A stretch of DNA of 64,000 bases from Caldilineaceae bacterium (GTDB taxonomy: Bacteria; Chloroflexota; Anaerolineae; Caldilineales; Caldilineaceae), in NCBI GenBank assembly GCA_958295845.1, contig OY282376.1, forward strand, positions 4,167,022-4,231,021, read 5' to 3'. The notes below the pieces were generated by a model, which made no database searches, was not told where the DNA came from, and saw only the letters and a program-made list of their open reading frames with translations. Below, piece after piece: positions 25,613 to 35,703 of this stretch. Each line of letters starts with the position of its first letter. Within the stretch, counting starts at the first letter, position 1. The position numbers and the translations under genes are program-made.

Positions 25613-27001
25613 CTACTCGGATGCTGGTTGGACGAGCCAGAGGAGGAGCTCGTCAATCTGCTCCTGCACGGCGCGGCGGCTGCTTCCGCCGCGGGCATCG
25701 CGTTGCTCCACGCTGCGTTCATAGCTCCAAACTGAGGCGACATCTTCTTCGAAGGCGGGGTGCAGAGAGCGGAGCGCGGCCAGCGACAGTTCGGAGAGCG
25801 CAGCGCTCTGGGATTCGGCCAGGGTCACGGCGGCGCCGGCGACGTGGTGCGTATCGCGAAATGGGACGCCTTTGCGGACGAGGTATTCGGCGAGGTCGGT
25901 GGCCAGCAGCTCGGGCACGAGGGCACGGGCCATGTTTTGGGCGTTGACGGAGAGGGTGGCGAGTGCGCCGGCGGCGACTGGCAGGGCGCGGTTCAGAGTA
26001 TCGACGGCATCGAAGAGGGGTTCTTTGTCCTCCTGGAGGTCTTTGTTGTAGGTGCTGGGGAGACCTTTCAGCGTCATCAGCAGGCCACTCATGTTGCCGA
26101 AGACTCGGCCAGACTTGCCGCGCAGGAGCTCAAGCGAGTCGGGGTTTTTCTTTTGGGGCATGAGGCTGCTGCCGGTGCTGTAGGCGTCGGCGAGGGTGAC
26201 GAAGCCGAATTCACGGCTGCTGTAGATGATGAGGTCCTCGGCCCAGCGGCTGATGTGCATCATCGTCAGAGTGGCCCAGAAAAGCGCCTCGGCGACGAAA
26301 TCGCGGTCGCTGACGCCGTCGAGGCTGTTGGGGGTTGGCGCGGCGAATCCCAGGTCCTGCGCGAGCTGGTCGCGGTCGATGGGGAATGGGTTGCCTGCGA
26401 GGGCGCCGTTGCCGAGCGGCATGAGGTTGACGCGTACGAGGAGATCGTGGAGGCGGAGGGCGTCGCGTTGCCAGGCCCAGGCGTGGCTGAGGAGCCAGTG
26501 GCTCCAGCGGGTGGGCTGGGCGGGCTGGAGATGGGTATAGCCGGGCATGAGGAGATCGATTTCGTGTGCGGCGCGTTCTACGGCGACGCCGATGAGGGTG
26601 CGCAGCTGCTGTTGCGAGGTATTCAGTTCTTCGCGCAGCCACAGGCGGAGGTCGGTCGCGACTTGGTCGTTGCGGCTGCGGCCGGTGTGGAGTTTGCCGG
26701 CTACGGGGCCGATCAGTTCGGTGAGGCGACGCTCGTTAGCGGTGTGGATGTCCTCGTCGCCATCTTCAATATCGAACAGACCGGAACGCCACTCGCCGGC
26801 AACGCGCTCGAGGCCGGTGACGATCTGTTCGGCTTCCTGCTCTGTCAGGAGTCCTGTGCGGGCCAGGGCGCGTGCATAGGCCTGGCTGCCTTGGATGTCA
26901 GCCTGCCAGAGGCGCCGGTCGAAGTCTATCGACGCGTTGAACTCTTCCATCAGCGGATCGAGGGAGCCGCTGAAGCGGCCTCCCCAAAGTTTTGTGCTCA
27001 C
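25613..27001 (-). CDS. argH: Argininosuccinate lyase
   Basis: Cytoplasmic enzyme that splits argininosuccinate into arginine and fumarate, the last step of arginine synthesis. 462 residues from the GTG at 27001, which is preceded by GGAG and opens with [11 protein letters not shown], the standard N-terminus of ArgH. The frame is open for 48 more codons upstream, but that part looks non-coding. It has the fumarase-superfamily signature [12 protein letters not shown] near residue 280, the HTGRSRNDQ motif near residue 110 and the [11 protein letters not shown] motif near 160. Length fits the family (about 460). No other arg genes are near, so it is an isolated biosynthetic gene. Confidence 0.96.
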   Translation of the reverse strand: MSTKLWGGRFSGSLDPLMEEFNASIDFDRRLWQADIQGSQAYARALARTGLLTEQEAEQIVTGLERVAGEWRSGLFDIEDGDEDIHTANERRLTELIGPVAGKLHTGRSRNDQVATDLRLWLREELNTSQQQLRTLIGVAVERAAHEIDLLMPGYTHLQPAQPTRWSHWLLSHAWAWQRDALRLHDLLVRVNLMPLGNGALAGNPFPIDRDQLAQDLGFAAPTPNSLDGVSDRDFVAEALFWATLTMMHISRWAEDLIIYSSREFGFVTLADAYSTGSSLMPQKKNPDSLELLRGKSGRVFGNMSGLLMTLKGLPSTYNKDLQEDKEPLFDAVDTLNRALPVAAGALATLSVNAQNMARALVPELLATDLAEYLVRKGVPFRDTHHVAGAAVTLAESQSAALSELSLAALRSLHPAFEEDVASVWSYERSVEQRDARGGSSRRAVQEQIDELLLWLVQPASE

Positions 27002-27056
27002 TGTGTGTTTCTCCGAATGACGGTAACTGTCACCCCTTGAACTGTACTGGCATTCA

Positions 27057-28043
27057 TTATTCCACAGGAGGCTTCCCTGTGACACTTTCTTCACTGGGGG
27101 ACGACTGATATTCCGCCACGGCCAGCACGAAGCCGACTGCACCACGCGTTCGCTTCACCCACCAAACGATCAATAGAAAACCGACTATCAACGCCGCGAT
27201 ACCCAGCAGGCCGGCTTCGGGACCGAATGCGCCACCGGTCCACAGTTCAGGGCCGCCCTGGCGCACGGCGATGAAGGTCGTTTGATTGGCTGACGTCCCG
27301 CTTACGGGGAAACCGAAGACGTTGCCCTGGAAGAAGTTCCAGGTGATGTGAATGCCTATCGGCATCGCCAACTGGTCGGTGAGAAGGAAAGGCAGCCCCA
27401 AGAAGAGGCCGGCCAGGAAGAGGCTCAGGGTGCTGATAACGGTTGCATTTGGGTTGCCGGCATGCAGTAGCCCGAAGATCCCAGAGGAGATGAGCCATGC
27501 AAGCAGCATTGCTCTCCTCCGGCCCAGGGGACTGAAGCTGAGGCCCTCGGCGATGTTTTTCAGTTGATAGCCGCGCGATACCAGCTCTTCGTATATGCCC
27601 ACGAAAAGGAATTGGGTCAGAGGCCATAGAATGGCCAAGCCAAAGGGAATGGACCGGTTCGTAATGAGGGTCGCTTCGACCGTGATCCAGCCCAAGGCGA
27701 GTTCGACAAGGAAAATGAGCAGCATTAGAAATGCGCCTATGAACAGTCCGTAGCCGAGGTCTCGCCACCAGCGGGCTGAGAATTGCAGCCCAAGGTCGGA
27801 AATGGGTCTGCGGTCGAGAAACCGGGCTGCGAGCAGCGTGGCAGCCACGACCATCAGTGCGACCAGGGCCATTCCAGCGATGTCGAAGGCGAGGCCCGAG
27901 GCCGGGCCCACGTTTACATCAGAAAAGAGCGCCGCGCCCGCAAGTCCTAAGGCAGCGATCAGGAGCCCATGTAGAATTAGCCGCCATAGGGCTCGCATGC
28001 GCCTGTCGGCGGGACTCCAGAACAGGAGCAGAATTCGATTCAT
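27057..28043 (-). CDS. CPBP-family intramembrane metalloprotease 1
   Basis: 328-residue multi-spanning membrane protein of the CPBP (Abi, Rce1-like) family. The family motifs are present: E152-E153 with R157 in [11 protein letters not shown]194 and N197 in GLLHAGNPN, and H232 with N236 in [10 protein letters not shown]. These make up the glutamate/histidine active site. Eight or so membrane helices are predicted. Bacterial members process prenylated peptides or act in bacteriocin immunity; the substrate here is unknown. The next gene upstream is a paralogue with the same opening (MNxILxxFWSPxxRRxRALW), so the two are a tandem duplication. Confidence 0.9.
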   Translation of the reverse strand: MNRILLLFWSPADRRMRALWRLILHGLLIAALGLAGAALFSDVNVGPASGLAFDIAGMALVALMVVAATLLAARFLDRRPISDLGLQFSARWWRDLGYGLFIGAFLMLLIFLVELALGWITVEATLITNRSIPFGLAILWPLTQFLFVGIYEELVSRGYQLKNIAEGLSFSPLGRRRAMLLAWLISSGIFGLLHAGNPNATVISTLSLFLAGLFLGLPFLLTDQLAMPIGIHITWNFFQGNVFGFPVSGTSANQTTFIAVRQGGPELWTGGAFGPEAGLLGIAALIVGFLLIVWWVKRTRGAVGFVLAVAEYQSSPSEESVTGKPPVE

Positions 28044-28193
28044 CTCCCGAGGCCTTTCATGGGTGCTAGAGAACAGCGGCGGATAACGACCAAGCCTGTA
28101 TTCGACAACTGCACGCCTGCGGACACTTCCTGAAGATCGCTCTCATACCTACGGAGTGAGCAGTGGCCGAGTCAGGTCACCGCACCCGGGAAG

Positions 28194-29168
28194 TCAGTTT
28201 GGTGGAGGCGGCCGGTATTCGGCGAGGGAAATAGACAGATCAAGTGTACCGCGAGTGCGTTTCACCCACCAGATCATGGCCAGGGAGCCGACGATTATGC
28301 CAATGAAGCCAAGCAGCCCTGCCTCCGGCCCAAAGCCGCCGCCAGTCCAAAGATCAGGGCCGCCCTGAACGGTATTGAAGATCGTGGTGCGGAAGAAGGA
28401 CAGGCCGCTGACCGGGAAGCCAAATACGTTGCCTTGGAAAAAGTTCCAGGCGACATGGACGCCTATGGAAAGCGCCAGTTCTCCGGTCAGCAGGAAGGGC
28501 AGAGCCAGGAAGATCCCTGCCAGGGTGATCTTGATGGTCGTGCCGACGGTAGCGCCGGGATTGGCGGCGTGAATCAGTCCAAAGAGGATAGAGGTAACGA
28601 TCCAAGCCAGGAACAGGGCCGTTCTGGTACTAAGCGGGCCGAATTTGAGGCCCTCGGCAATATTTTTCATTTGATAGCCGCGGAAGACGAGCTCCTCATA
28701 GGTACCTACCAGTGTCATTTGGAACAGGAAGAGGAGGAAGGCTACGAAGAATGGGAAGGGCAAGAGTGTGACGAACATGCCTTCGATCGTGATCCACCCC
28801 ATGGCCAGCTCGACGACGAATATACCGCCCATCAGGAGACCGCCAAGAAGCAGACCGAAGAGCAGGTCGCGGCTCCATCGAGTGTTCCAGATCAGACCGT
28901 AGTCGCTAAATCTGCGCCGATCCAGATATCTGGCCGCGGCGATTGTAACGACGACATATACAAATCCGGTCAAAATCAGGGCGACCATGCTTGAGATGGG
29001 GTCGGGACCGCCGTCACCGCTGCTCTCGCCTCCAGAAAAGAGAGGGCGTATTATTGCCGTAGCGATCTGCAGTCCGACAAAGATCAGCACCAGGTGTAGA
29101 ATCACGCGCCATAGCGCGCGAATTCTCCTTTCGTTGGGACTCCAAAACGGCTGTAGGATGTTGTTCAT
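28194..29168 (-). CDS. CPBP-family intramembrane metalloprotease 2
   Basis: 324 residues from the ATG at 29168, chosen because it matches the start of the paralogue. A TTG at 29189 would add seven residues. Conserved active-site elements are TYEELVFRGYQMKNIAEGL, FGLIHAANPGAT and [20 protein letters not shown]. The paralogous pair is strongly alike in the catalytic half and differs more in the first helices. A 150-base gap separates the genes. Divergent from the DUF1992 gene, with a short shared upstream region. Confidence 0.9.
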   Translation of the reverse strand: MNNILQPFWSPNERRIRALWRVILHLVLIFVGLQIATAIIRPLFSGGESSGDGGPDPISSMVALILTGFVYVVVTIAAARYLDRRRFSDYGLIWNTRWSRDLLFGLLLGGLLMGGIFVVELAMGWITIEGMFVTLLPFPFFVAFLLFLFQMTLVGTYEELVFRGYQMKNIAEGLKFGPLSTRTALFLAWIVTSILFGLIHAANPGATVGTTIKITLAGIFLALPFLLTGELALSIGVHVAWNFFQGNVFGFPVSGLSFFRTTIFNTVQGGPDLWTGGGFGPEAGLLGFIGIIVGSLAMIWWVKRTRGTLDLSISLAEYRPPPPN

Positions 29169-29263
29169 TTTGGCTATGGCACCTTTCAATGGGGCGCTCC
29201 CAATTTGAGAGTCGCCTACGCGTTGTGATAGGGTTCACATACAGATGGCAGATGGAGGGGTTT

Positions 29264-29827
29264 GTGAGCGAGCAAGACAAACCGCGAGCAATAAAAAAGG
29301 CGTCTTCGCCGAACGTCGAGAACGTCCCTCGCCGACGCGTCCGCCCGCGCGGGCTGAACGAATGGCAAGATCTGATTACTGAGCAGCTTGATGAGGCGGC
29401 AGCCAACGGCGCGTTTGAGAACCTGCCTGGCAAAGGCCAGCCGTTGCGTCTGGACCAGTTCCCCAACGAACCAGATGAAATGCGCATGGCCAACAAGCTG
29501 CTCAAGGACAACAATCTGACGCCGACGTGGATCGGTGATCGCAAGGCGCTTCTGGCCGAGATTGAATTGTTGCGTACGGAGATGAAGCGTCGATGGGAGT
29601 TGACGTGCGCGGGCGTAGAGGCCCCTGAGAGCGAGAGGGATGCTCTGACAAGGTCATGGCGCCGCAGTGTTACTGACTGGGACGCGCGCATCGTCGAGCT
29701 GAACAGGCGTATCGTCAGCTTGAACATCTCCCTCCCCATTTGGCGGATGGAGCTGCACAGGTTGCGGCTGGATGAAGAGTTGGCGCGCATTGGCGCTCCG
29801 AATGGGGACGGCGAATCCCCCCTGTAG
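29264..29827 (+). CDS. DUF1992 (DnaJC28-like) protein
   Basis: 187 residues from the GTG at 29264, which has GGAGG five bases upstream; ATG codons at 29189 and 29252 lack ribosome sites. The region around residues 40-85 matches DUF1992: LNEWQDLITEQLDEAAANG, FENLPGKGQPL and MRMANKLLKDNNLTP. The family name comes from eukaryotic DNAJC28; bacterial members lack a J domain and their role is unknown. The N-terminus is basic (NVPRRRVRPRG), and the C-terminal half is likely helical. No signal or membrane segment. Confidence 0.85.
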   Translation: MSEQDKPRAIKKASSPNVENVPRRRVRPRGLNEWQDLITEQLDEAAANGAFENLPGKGQPLRLDQFPNEPDEMRMANKLLKDNNLTPTWIGDRKALLAEIELLRTEMKRRWELTCAGVEAPESERDALTRSWRRSVTDWDARIVELNRRIVSLNISLPIWRMELHRLRLDEELARIGAPNGDGESPL

Positions 29828-29894
29828 GTCTTCGTTTTTCTGGTACCCTCCTTTTCCCGACTGTAGTTTCTGAAGGGAGAAACCCTAGAAACTC

Positions 29895-31520
29895 TTATTC
29901 TCTTTTGACGAACCGGCCCGGAACGGCGCCGGTGTGCTCTCCTTTGCGCAGTACACGCTCGCCGTTGACCCATACGTCCTGCACGCCGACAGATAGCAGG
30001 TGGGAGTCGGCGAAGGTTGCGCGGTCGCCGATGGCTTGCGGATCAAAGAGGACTACGTCTGCGTAGTAGCCTTTGCGCAGGTGGCCCCGCTGGCGCAGGC
30101 CGAGGCGGTCTGCTACGGCGCCGGTCATTTTGCGGACCGCGTCTTCGAGAGTGAGGAGCCTCTGTTCGCGGACATAGAGGCCGAGTACGCGGGGGTAGGT
30201 GCCGTAAGCGCGCGGATGGGTGGGGCCGAGGTCGGCGGCCCAGGCCGGATCGACGCCGGCGGCGTCTGTGGAGAACTTGACCCATGGAAGCGGCAGCTGG
30301 GTGCGCAGGTTGTCTTCGCTGATTGAGAGGAAGATTGTGCCGATGCGCTGGCCTTCTGAGCGGAGGAGGTCGATGGCGCAGTCGAGCCAGTCCTGGCCTC
30401 TGTCGGCGGCTATCTGGGCGAGGCTTTTGGCGACGTAGGACTGGTTTTCCTCTTTGTGGAAGCCGACGGGTATGACACCGTTGGCGCCTCCCCGGGTTGA
30501 CGGCGCGGGTGGGCCGCTGGGGTCGTCGAGCAATTCGGCGCGAATGCGGGCTCGTACGGCGGGGTCTTCCAGGTTCGGGAAGAATTGGCCGTCGGCGGCG
30601 GTCCAGGTTGGGAGCAATGAGGAGAGACCGGTGCCGGAGGCGGCGTAGGGGTACATGTCGGCGGTGACGTCGAGGCCATGGGCGCGGGCCTCTTGGATGC
30701 GGGCGATTGTGGAGGGCATTTTGTGCCAGTTGGCGGCGCCGGAGGCTTTGAGGTGGTAGATCTCGACGGGCAGGTCGGCGCGGCGGCCGATGGTCAGGGC
30801 CTCTTCCAGCCCTTCGAAGAGCTGGGCCCCTTCCGAGCGCATGTGGGTAATGTATACGCCGTTGTAACGGCTGACGACTTTGCAGATGTCGACCAACTCG
30901 TCGGTGTCTGTGTAGGAGTCCGGAGGGTAGATGAGGGCATAGGAGACGCCGAAGGCGCCGTCTTCCATGGCCTCGGCCATGGTGCGGCGCATCAAATCAA
31001 GCTCATCGGCGGTTGGTGGGCCCATCTCCATGCCCTTGCCGACGTGGCGCAGGGTGCCGCCGCCGAGGAATGAGCCGATGTTGGGGGAAACGCCGGCGTC
31101 TTCGACGGCCTGCAGCCAGTCGCCGAAGCGGGTCCAGCCTCGGATCTTCTCAAGCCATTCGTCGCTGACGGGCATGGTCAGGATCGCGTTGGCCATGGGA
31201 TCGGTGTGGCGGCCGGCGACGGGCGCCGGCGTCCAGGCTTCGCCCATGATCTCGGTGGTTACGCCTTGTGTGATCTTGGAAAGGCAGCGTCCGTCGATCA
31301 TGAGCGACAGGATGGAGTGGCTCTGGATATCGATGAAGCCTGGGCAGGCGGCGAGGCCGGAGGCATCGATGTCTTCGGCGACGTTGGCGGTGGGAATGGC
31401 GCCGGGCGGGGCGATGGCTTCGACGCGGTCCCCGGTGAGGAGCAGGTCGCCGTACTGCCAGGGGTTGCCGGTGCCGTCGACGAGGCGGGCGTTGCGGATG
31501 AGGGTAGAGGATTCAGGCAT
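29895..31520 (-). CDS. D-aminoacylase-like amidohydrolase (N-acyl-D-amino-acid deacylase family)
   Basis: 541 residues from the ATG at 31520; a TTG at 31532, which overlaps the upstream stop as TTGA, would add four. The composite beta-sandwich plus TIM-barrel layout of the amidohydrolase superfamily is clear: LIRNARLVDGTGNP at the start, CPGFIDIQSHS, GVTTEIMGE, THMRSEG, the DLPVEIYHLKASG barrel strand and a C-terminal RGHLRKGYYADVVLFDP. The usual HxH after PGFID is here QSH, and the zinc-binding Cys of classical D-aminoacylase (NCGF) is replaced (GEAW). It may thus use one metal or a different substrate. Last gene of a three-gene operon. Confidence 0.87.
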   Translation of the reverse strand: MPESSTLIRNARLVDGTGNPWQYGDLLLTGDRVEAIAPPGAIPTANVAEDIDASGLAACPGFIDIQSHSILSLMIDGRCLSKITQGVTTEIMGEAWTPAPVAGRHTDPMANAILTMPVSDEWLEKIRGWTRFGDWLQAVEDAGVSPNIGSFLGGGTLRHVGKGMEMGPPTADELDLMRRTMAEAMEDGAFGVSYALIYPPDSYTDTDELVDICKVVSRYNGVYITHMRSEGAQLFEGLEEALTIGRRADLPVEIYHLKASGAANWHKMPSTIARIQEARAHGLDVTADMYPYAASGTGLSSLLPTWTAADGQFFPNLEDPAVRARIRAELLDDPSGPPAPSTRGGANGVIPVGFHKEENQSYVAKSLAQIAADRGQDWLDCAIDLLRSEGQRIGTIFLSISEDNLRTQLPLPWVKFSTDAAGVDPAWAADLGPTHPRAYGTYPRVLGLYVREQRLLTLEDAVRKMTGAVADRLGLRQRGHLRKGYYADVVLFDPQAIGDRATFADSHLLSVGVQDVWVNGERVLRKGEHTGAVPGRFVKRE

Positions 31521-31528
31521 GGATGCGG

Positions 31529-32428
31529 TCAAGCGTCTCCGAACGTGTCGTAGAGGAGCCGGCCGATGCGGCCGAAGGCGGCGTCGATGGCGATGGGCTG
31601 CTCGCTGCTGGCGATGGGGTCGTCGGATACCCTTTCGTCGTCCCAGCGGGAGAAGACGGTGACGGCGACGTGTGCGTTTTCGCTTGCGTAGATTATGCCA
31701 CTGTCGTTGCGAATGCCGGGCAGGGTGCCGGTCTTATGTGCGCAGGGCGTGCCGGGCGGAAGGTAGCGGGGCAGGCGGTCGTTGAGTTGCTGCTTGAGGA
31801 GAATTTCCAACATGGCGTCGCAGGCAGTGCGGCTGACGGCTTCGCCGCGCCAGATGCGGGCTAGGAGCTCTGTCAGGGCGGCGGGCGTGCCGACGTCGTT
31901 GTCGGGACCAAGGCTGTAGCAGATGCCGTCGCGATTTCGGGGCCCGGCGGCGAGGGCCAGCATATCCTGGGTCGGGTCGGAGGAAGGGAGCAGGTCGTCG
32001 AACATTTCGCGGATGGTGAGGGGCACATGGATGTCGGTGAGACCCATGTTGTGCATGGTGCTGGTGACGCTGCCCTGGCCGAGGCGGTGGATGACCATGT
32101 CGGTGGCGGTGTTGTCGCTGATGATGATCATCAGCGTCAGCAGGTCCTTCACGGTGGGCTCGAGGCCGTCGTCGAAGAAGACGAGGATGCCGCTGGGTAG
32201 ATTCTTTTCGGCGGTGGTCAGCTGCCAGCGGTCGTCGAGCGTGAAGCGTCCCTCTTCGATATGGCGGAAGGCTTCGACGAGGACGGGGATTTTGAGGACG
32301 CTGCACATTGGGAAGACACGATCGGCGTCGACGTCGGTGCGTTGTCCGGTCTCGAGGTGGAGTGCGGAGACGGCCATTTCGGCGCCGCTGTCTTGGATGA
32401 TGCTGCGGATGTCGGTTTCGAGAGACAT
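31529..32428 (-). CDS. Serine beta-lactamase-like hydrolase without signal peptide
   Basis: 299 residues from the ATG at 32428. The three class A landmarks are present: S43-x-x-K46 (CSVLK), S104-D105-N106 (IISDNTATD) and K232-T233-G234 (AHKTGTLPG). True class A beta-lactamases and DD-peptidases act outside the cell, but this protein has no signal peptide and should be cytoplasmic. The family also contains esterases and D-peptide hydrolases. The gene overlaps the D-aminoacylase-like gene at its stop and follows a sugar-isomerase-like gene, so catabolism of D-amino-acid or wall-derived amides is a better guess than antibiotic resistance. The frame stays open upstream to 33460, but that part is a shadow of the isomerase gene. 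Confidence 0.87.
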   Translation of the reverse strand: MSLETDIRSIIQDSGAEMAVSALHLETGQRTDVDADRVFPMCSVLKIPVLVEAFRHIEEGRFTLDDRWQLTTAEKNLPSGILVFFDDGLEPTVKDLLTLMIIISDNTATDMVIHRLGQGSVTSTMHNMGLTDIHVPLTIREMFDDLLPSSDPTQDMLALAAGPRNRDGICYSLGPDNDVGTPAALTELLARIWRGEAVSRTACDAMLEILLKQQLNDRLPRYLPPGTPCAHKTGTLPGIRNDSGIIYASENAHVAVTVFSRWDDERVSDDPIASSEQPIAIDAAFGRIGRLLYDTFGDA

Positions 32429-32487
32429 GGATACTTTCCCAGAGGTGAGGGACTGGCCCAGTGGTGGGGAACTGGTTGCAGGTGCGG

Positions 32488-33405
32488 TCAGGGCATGAAG
32501 TTTTTGAGATAGCGGCCGCTCTGGACGAGCGAGGCTTTGCGGCTTTCGAGTGAGTCTTCGTAGGCGCGGTCCTCGACTTCGATGCAGACGGGGCCGTCGT
32601 AGCCGACGTCGCTGAGGACGGAGAAGAACTGACCCCAGTCGATATCGCCGAGGCCTGGCAGTTTGGGCACATGGAACTCGAGGGGGGTGGCCATGATGCC
32701 GACTTCGTCGAGACGGTGCTGGTCGAGGCGGACGTCCTTGGCGTGGACGTGGACGAGCTTGTCGGTGAAATCCCGGATCGGCTTGAGATAGTCCATGTGC
32801 TGCCAGATCATGTGGGAAGGGTCGTAGTTGAGGCCGAAGTTGTCGCTGGGGATGTCGGCGAACATGCGGCGCCAGATGGCGGGCGTGTGGGCGAGGTTCT
32901 TGCCGCCGGGCCATTCGTCGTCGGTAAAGGCCATGGGGCAGTTCTCGATGCCGATTTTGACGTTGTGGTCTTCGGCGAAGCGGATGAGGGGCGTCCAGAC
33001 TTCGAGGAAGCGGGGCCAGTTGTCGTCGACGGATTTGGTCCAGTCGCGTCCGACGAAGGTGTTCATGATGCCGATGCCGAGAAGGGCGGAGGCCTCGATG
33101 ACGCGTTTGATGTGGTCGATGGCGACCTGGGCTTCGTCCTGGTCCGGGGCGAGGGGGTTGGGGTAGTAGCCCAGCCCGCTGATGGTGATGCCGACGGAGG
33201 CGGCGAGCTCGTTGACGCGGGCTGCGTCGTTTGCGGTGAAGCCGACGACGTCGATGTGGGTGACGCCTGCGTAACGGCGTTCGGCTTTGCCGGCGGGCCA
33301 GCACATGAGCTCGACGGTGGAGAAGCCGTTGGCGGCGGTGAATTGGACGACCTCTTCGAGGGAGAGGTCGGGGAGGATGGCGCTGGCGTAGCCTAGTTTC
33401 ATCAT
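32488..33405 (-). CDS. Sugar phosphate isomerase/epimerase-like TIM-barrel protein
   Basis: 305 residues from the ATG at 33405 (MMKLGYAS), preceded by AGGAGC; upstream in-frame codons are less likely. It belongs to the xylose-isomerase-like TIM-barrel group (IolE, hydroxypyruvate isomerase, tagatose 3-epimerase). The metal-binding glutamates and histidines appear in order: [28 protein letters not shown] and GPVCIEVED. Such enzymes isomerise or epimerise keto sugars or inositol intermediates. First gene of the operon with the beta-lactamase-like and D-aminoacylase-like genes. The substrate is not evident. Confidence 0.88.
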   Translation of the reverse strand: MMKLGYASAILPDLSLEEVVQFTAANGFSTVELMCWPAGKAERRYAGVTHIDVVGFTANDAARVNELAASVGITISGLGYYPNPLAPDQDEAQVAIDHIKRVIEASALLGIGIMNTFVGRDWTKSVDDNWPRFLEVWTPLIRFAEDHNVKIGIENCPMAFTDDEWPGGKNLAHTPAIWRRMFADIPSDNFGLNYDPSHMIWQHMDYLKPIRDFTDKLVHVHAKDVRLDQHRLDEVGIMATPLEFHVPKLPGLGDIDWGQFFSVLSDVGYDGPVCIEVEDRAYEDSLESRKASLVQSGRYLKNFMP

Positions 33406-33487
33406 TTGGGTGGTTGCTCCTGTGTCTTTTTTGGACGGTGTGAACACGTCTCCTCACCATTCATGTTCTAGTGTAAGTGGGTAAGGA

Positions 33488-35701
33488 TCACTGAGGTTGC
33501 AAAAGTTTCCCTTTGAGGGCTCCAGTGATCCAGTCTTTAGTGCCATCGACGTCAAATGCTTTGGAACCATAGCCTTCATTCAGAAGGCTTTCGGGCAACA
33601 GATGGTCGTACTTTTCAATGTGTTTGTTCATGGCCAGTTTGGCCAAATCGGTATCGGATACACTTTCTTCTTCAGTGAAATCGTAAAGGCAATTTGTTAC
33701 GGCAGAGTGAGAAGCGCCATCGATTTCGATGACTCCTCTAAAATTGTTTGCTTTGTAGCCGGACCTGACCAACAGCATAGCCAATGTATTCGCGATCTTA
33801 TCTCCCATCCAAGGAATCAAGTGAACGTATTGTCCATGGCTTACAATACGCTTATTTTCTAGCCTCAGTTCGCGAAATGAAGTCAGGCCTTCAGAAAACA
33901 GATCTGTTGCCGTCGCATCCAAAAAGTCTACTTTTTTTCCTTCGACCTCAATCCGGTAATCTCCACGTGTATACACTTTCAGCATTTCCTGCCGCACAAG
34001 ATCATGTGCAGAATTGCCACCGCCAAGGAAGACTGGCGGCTTGCCGCCCTTTGCAGGAGTCACATAGATTGTCTTCTTTGCGACGTCAATGTCTAGGACT
34101 TTCCACCGATTTCCCCCAAATACAATATGTTGGTTCGGAGCAACAGGGGATTCAACAGGAAGCATTCCCAATGTCTTCCCCCCTTCCTTTACGATGATCC
34201 TGTACTCCTGAGGTGTTTCAAAAACTGCATAAAAGGAAAAATGATTGACCAACCGTTCTCCTTGTTCTGCTAGCACGAGTTCGCCGCTAGTCAGTTGTGA
34301 AATCAGGCTATTTTCACCCATTCCAGAAAGCAAGGTCTTGAAATGCTCTACAGTAACCTTGTCAAATGGGCCAGATCTGCAAAGTAGCGACCAGAGCTGA
34401 TCTGCTCGTACTCCTCCCCACTGCGCAGTGATCGCCAATACCTGATGCAAAAGTGTTGAGAAATGATATAGGTCAGTATCTGCTGGTTCATACCAGTTTC
34501 GAAGCAGGAGACGGATTATTGCTATACTCTGAAGAAGTCTCAAACGCAATCTGTCCGAAAGACTTGATTTGGCTGTCAACTCGTCCTCTATAATGAACGT
34601 TCGAAGTATAGCTGGGGAGCCCCGCCGCCCGGAGCGACCAAGTCGCTGCCGAAGACTGGCCACTGAATGCGGTGCCGTTACTTGGGCAATCGAGTTTACC
34701 TTCCCGATATCTATGCCCAGTTCCAATGTCATCGTACAGACGGCAGTGGTAGGCAGCGTCTCCTTCTGCAGTCGTCTTTCCACATAGCTACGAAGCTCTT
34801 TGGAAAGCGAACCGTGGTGGGCAAAGAACTCTTCAGGCACGTGATTATCTAGGCACAGATCATTGAGCATCACTACAAACTTTTCTGTATTGTGCCTGCT
34901 GTTTGCAAAGACCAAATGAGAGTCACCTCGCAAGAGCGCATAGAGATCCTCGGCGACCCGAAGCTCAGCAGGGGCTTCCTCTTCATTGGAAGCGTGGTTC
35001 AAATAGCCTCTCACCTGCATTTTCAGGGCGCTATTGCTTTCAGAGTCGACTATGAGCTTACTAGGGAATTTACTATCCGTTCTCAGGCAACTCAAGACGC
35101 CGTCCATATCTCCCAGGGTGGCACTCAATGCCAGCCTAGGGATAGGGGATTTCTGCCGATCGAGAAGATGCTCCAGTCGGGCCAACAAGGATTGAAGGTG
35201 GTGGCCACGTTCGAATCCGATAAAGGCATGGTACTCGTCGATGACAACGTACTTTAGGGACTCAAAAGCCGCCTGAACCCAGCCGGCATCCCGGATGAGC
35301 CGAGCTTCCAGAGATTCAGGGGTTATAAGCAAAATACCGTCCGGCGATTGCCTAGCCGCCTTCTTTTTGGACTGGGGACTGTCGCCATGCCAAGGAGTTA
35401 CCTTCATGTCTAACATGTCGCAGAGGCTCTCTAGCCGGCGATACTGATCATTGATCAGAGCCTTCAACGGGCTGATGTACAGAATACCAAAACCATCGGT
35501 CTCGCCCGCTATGGCACTGCAGGCAGGAAGAAAGACGGCCTCTGTCTTCCCGCCGGCTGTTGGTGCACTGATTACGATGTCTGTTTTACCAGAGAGTATC
35601 GGCTTGATGGCGCTCTTTTGAATTGCCCGTAGATCCCGCCATCCCTGTTTGTAGACCCATTTTTGAACGGCGGGATGTAGGAGCGAGAATTCGTCGTTCA
35701 T
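33488..35701 (-). CDS. sngC: Lhr-like DEAD/DEAH-box helicase, Shango SngC-like
   Basis: 737-residue superfamily 2 helicase from the ATG at 35701. Motif I is APTAGGKT (46-53), then the DEYH form of the Walker B box (VVIDEYHAF), motif III SATLGD and motif VI QRLGRSGRRG. A long C-terminal part resembles the Lhr/BrxHI group. It starts two bases after the BrxD-like ATPase gene, itself overlapping a TerB-domain gene. TerB protein, ATPase and helicase in one operon is the known content of the Shango anti-phage system; BrxHI-type helicases also pair with BrxD in BREX type 2. No methylase, PglZ or BrxC gene is here, so BREX is unlikely. Codon use is visibly more AT-rich than in flanking genes, a sign of transfer. 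Confidence 0.85.
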   Translation of the reverse strand: MNDEFSLLHPAVQKWVYKQGWRDLRAIQKSAIKPILSGKTDIVISAPTAGGKTEAVFLPACSAIAGETDGFGILYISPLKALINDQYRRLESLCDMLDMKVTPWHGDSPQSKKKAARQSPDGILLITPESLEARLIRDAGWVQAAFESLKYVVIDEYHAFIGFERGHHLQSLLARLEHLLDRQKSPIPRLALSATLGDMDGVLSCLRTDSKFPSKLIVDSESNSALKMQVRGYLNHASNEEEAPAELRVAEDLYALLRGDSHLVFANSRHNTEKFVVMLNDLCLDNHVPEEFFAHHGSLSKELRSYVERRLQKETLPTTAVCTMTLELGIDIGKVNSIAQVTAPHSVASLRQRLGRSGRRGSPAILRTFIIEDELTAKSSLSDRLRLRLLQSIAIIRLLLRNWYEPADTDLYHFSTLLHQVLAITAQWGGVRADQLWSLLCRSGPFDKVTVEHFKTLLSGMGENSLISQLTSGELVLAEQGERLVNHFSFYAVFETPQEYRIIVKEGGKTLGMLPVESPVAPNQHIVFGGNRWKVLDIDVAKKTIYVTPAKGGKPPVFLGGGNSAHDLVRQEMLKVYTRGDYRIEVEGKKVDFLDATATDLFSEGLTSFRELRLENKRIVSHGQYVHLIPWMGDKIANTLAMLLVRSGYKANNFRGVIEIDGASHSAVTNCLYDFTEEESVSDTDLAKLAMNKHIEKYDHLLPESLLNEGYGSKAFDVDGTKDWITGALKGKLLQPQ

Positions 35702-35703
35702 GG

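Noticed and set aside
25760-27040. Plus-strand ORF of 426 codons
   Set aside because: It is a shadow of argH on the other strand and has no ribosome site or domain.
32041-32428. Antibiotic resistance beta-lactamase
   Set aside because: The class A motifs are present, but there is no export signal, and the operon context is metabolic.
31529-33460. Minus-strand ORF of 643 codons, as if a fusion with the beta-lactamase-like protein
   Set aside because: The N-terminal half is Arg/His/Pro-rich and out of frame with the isomerase-like gene that occupies it. The real protein starts at 32428.
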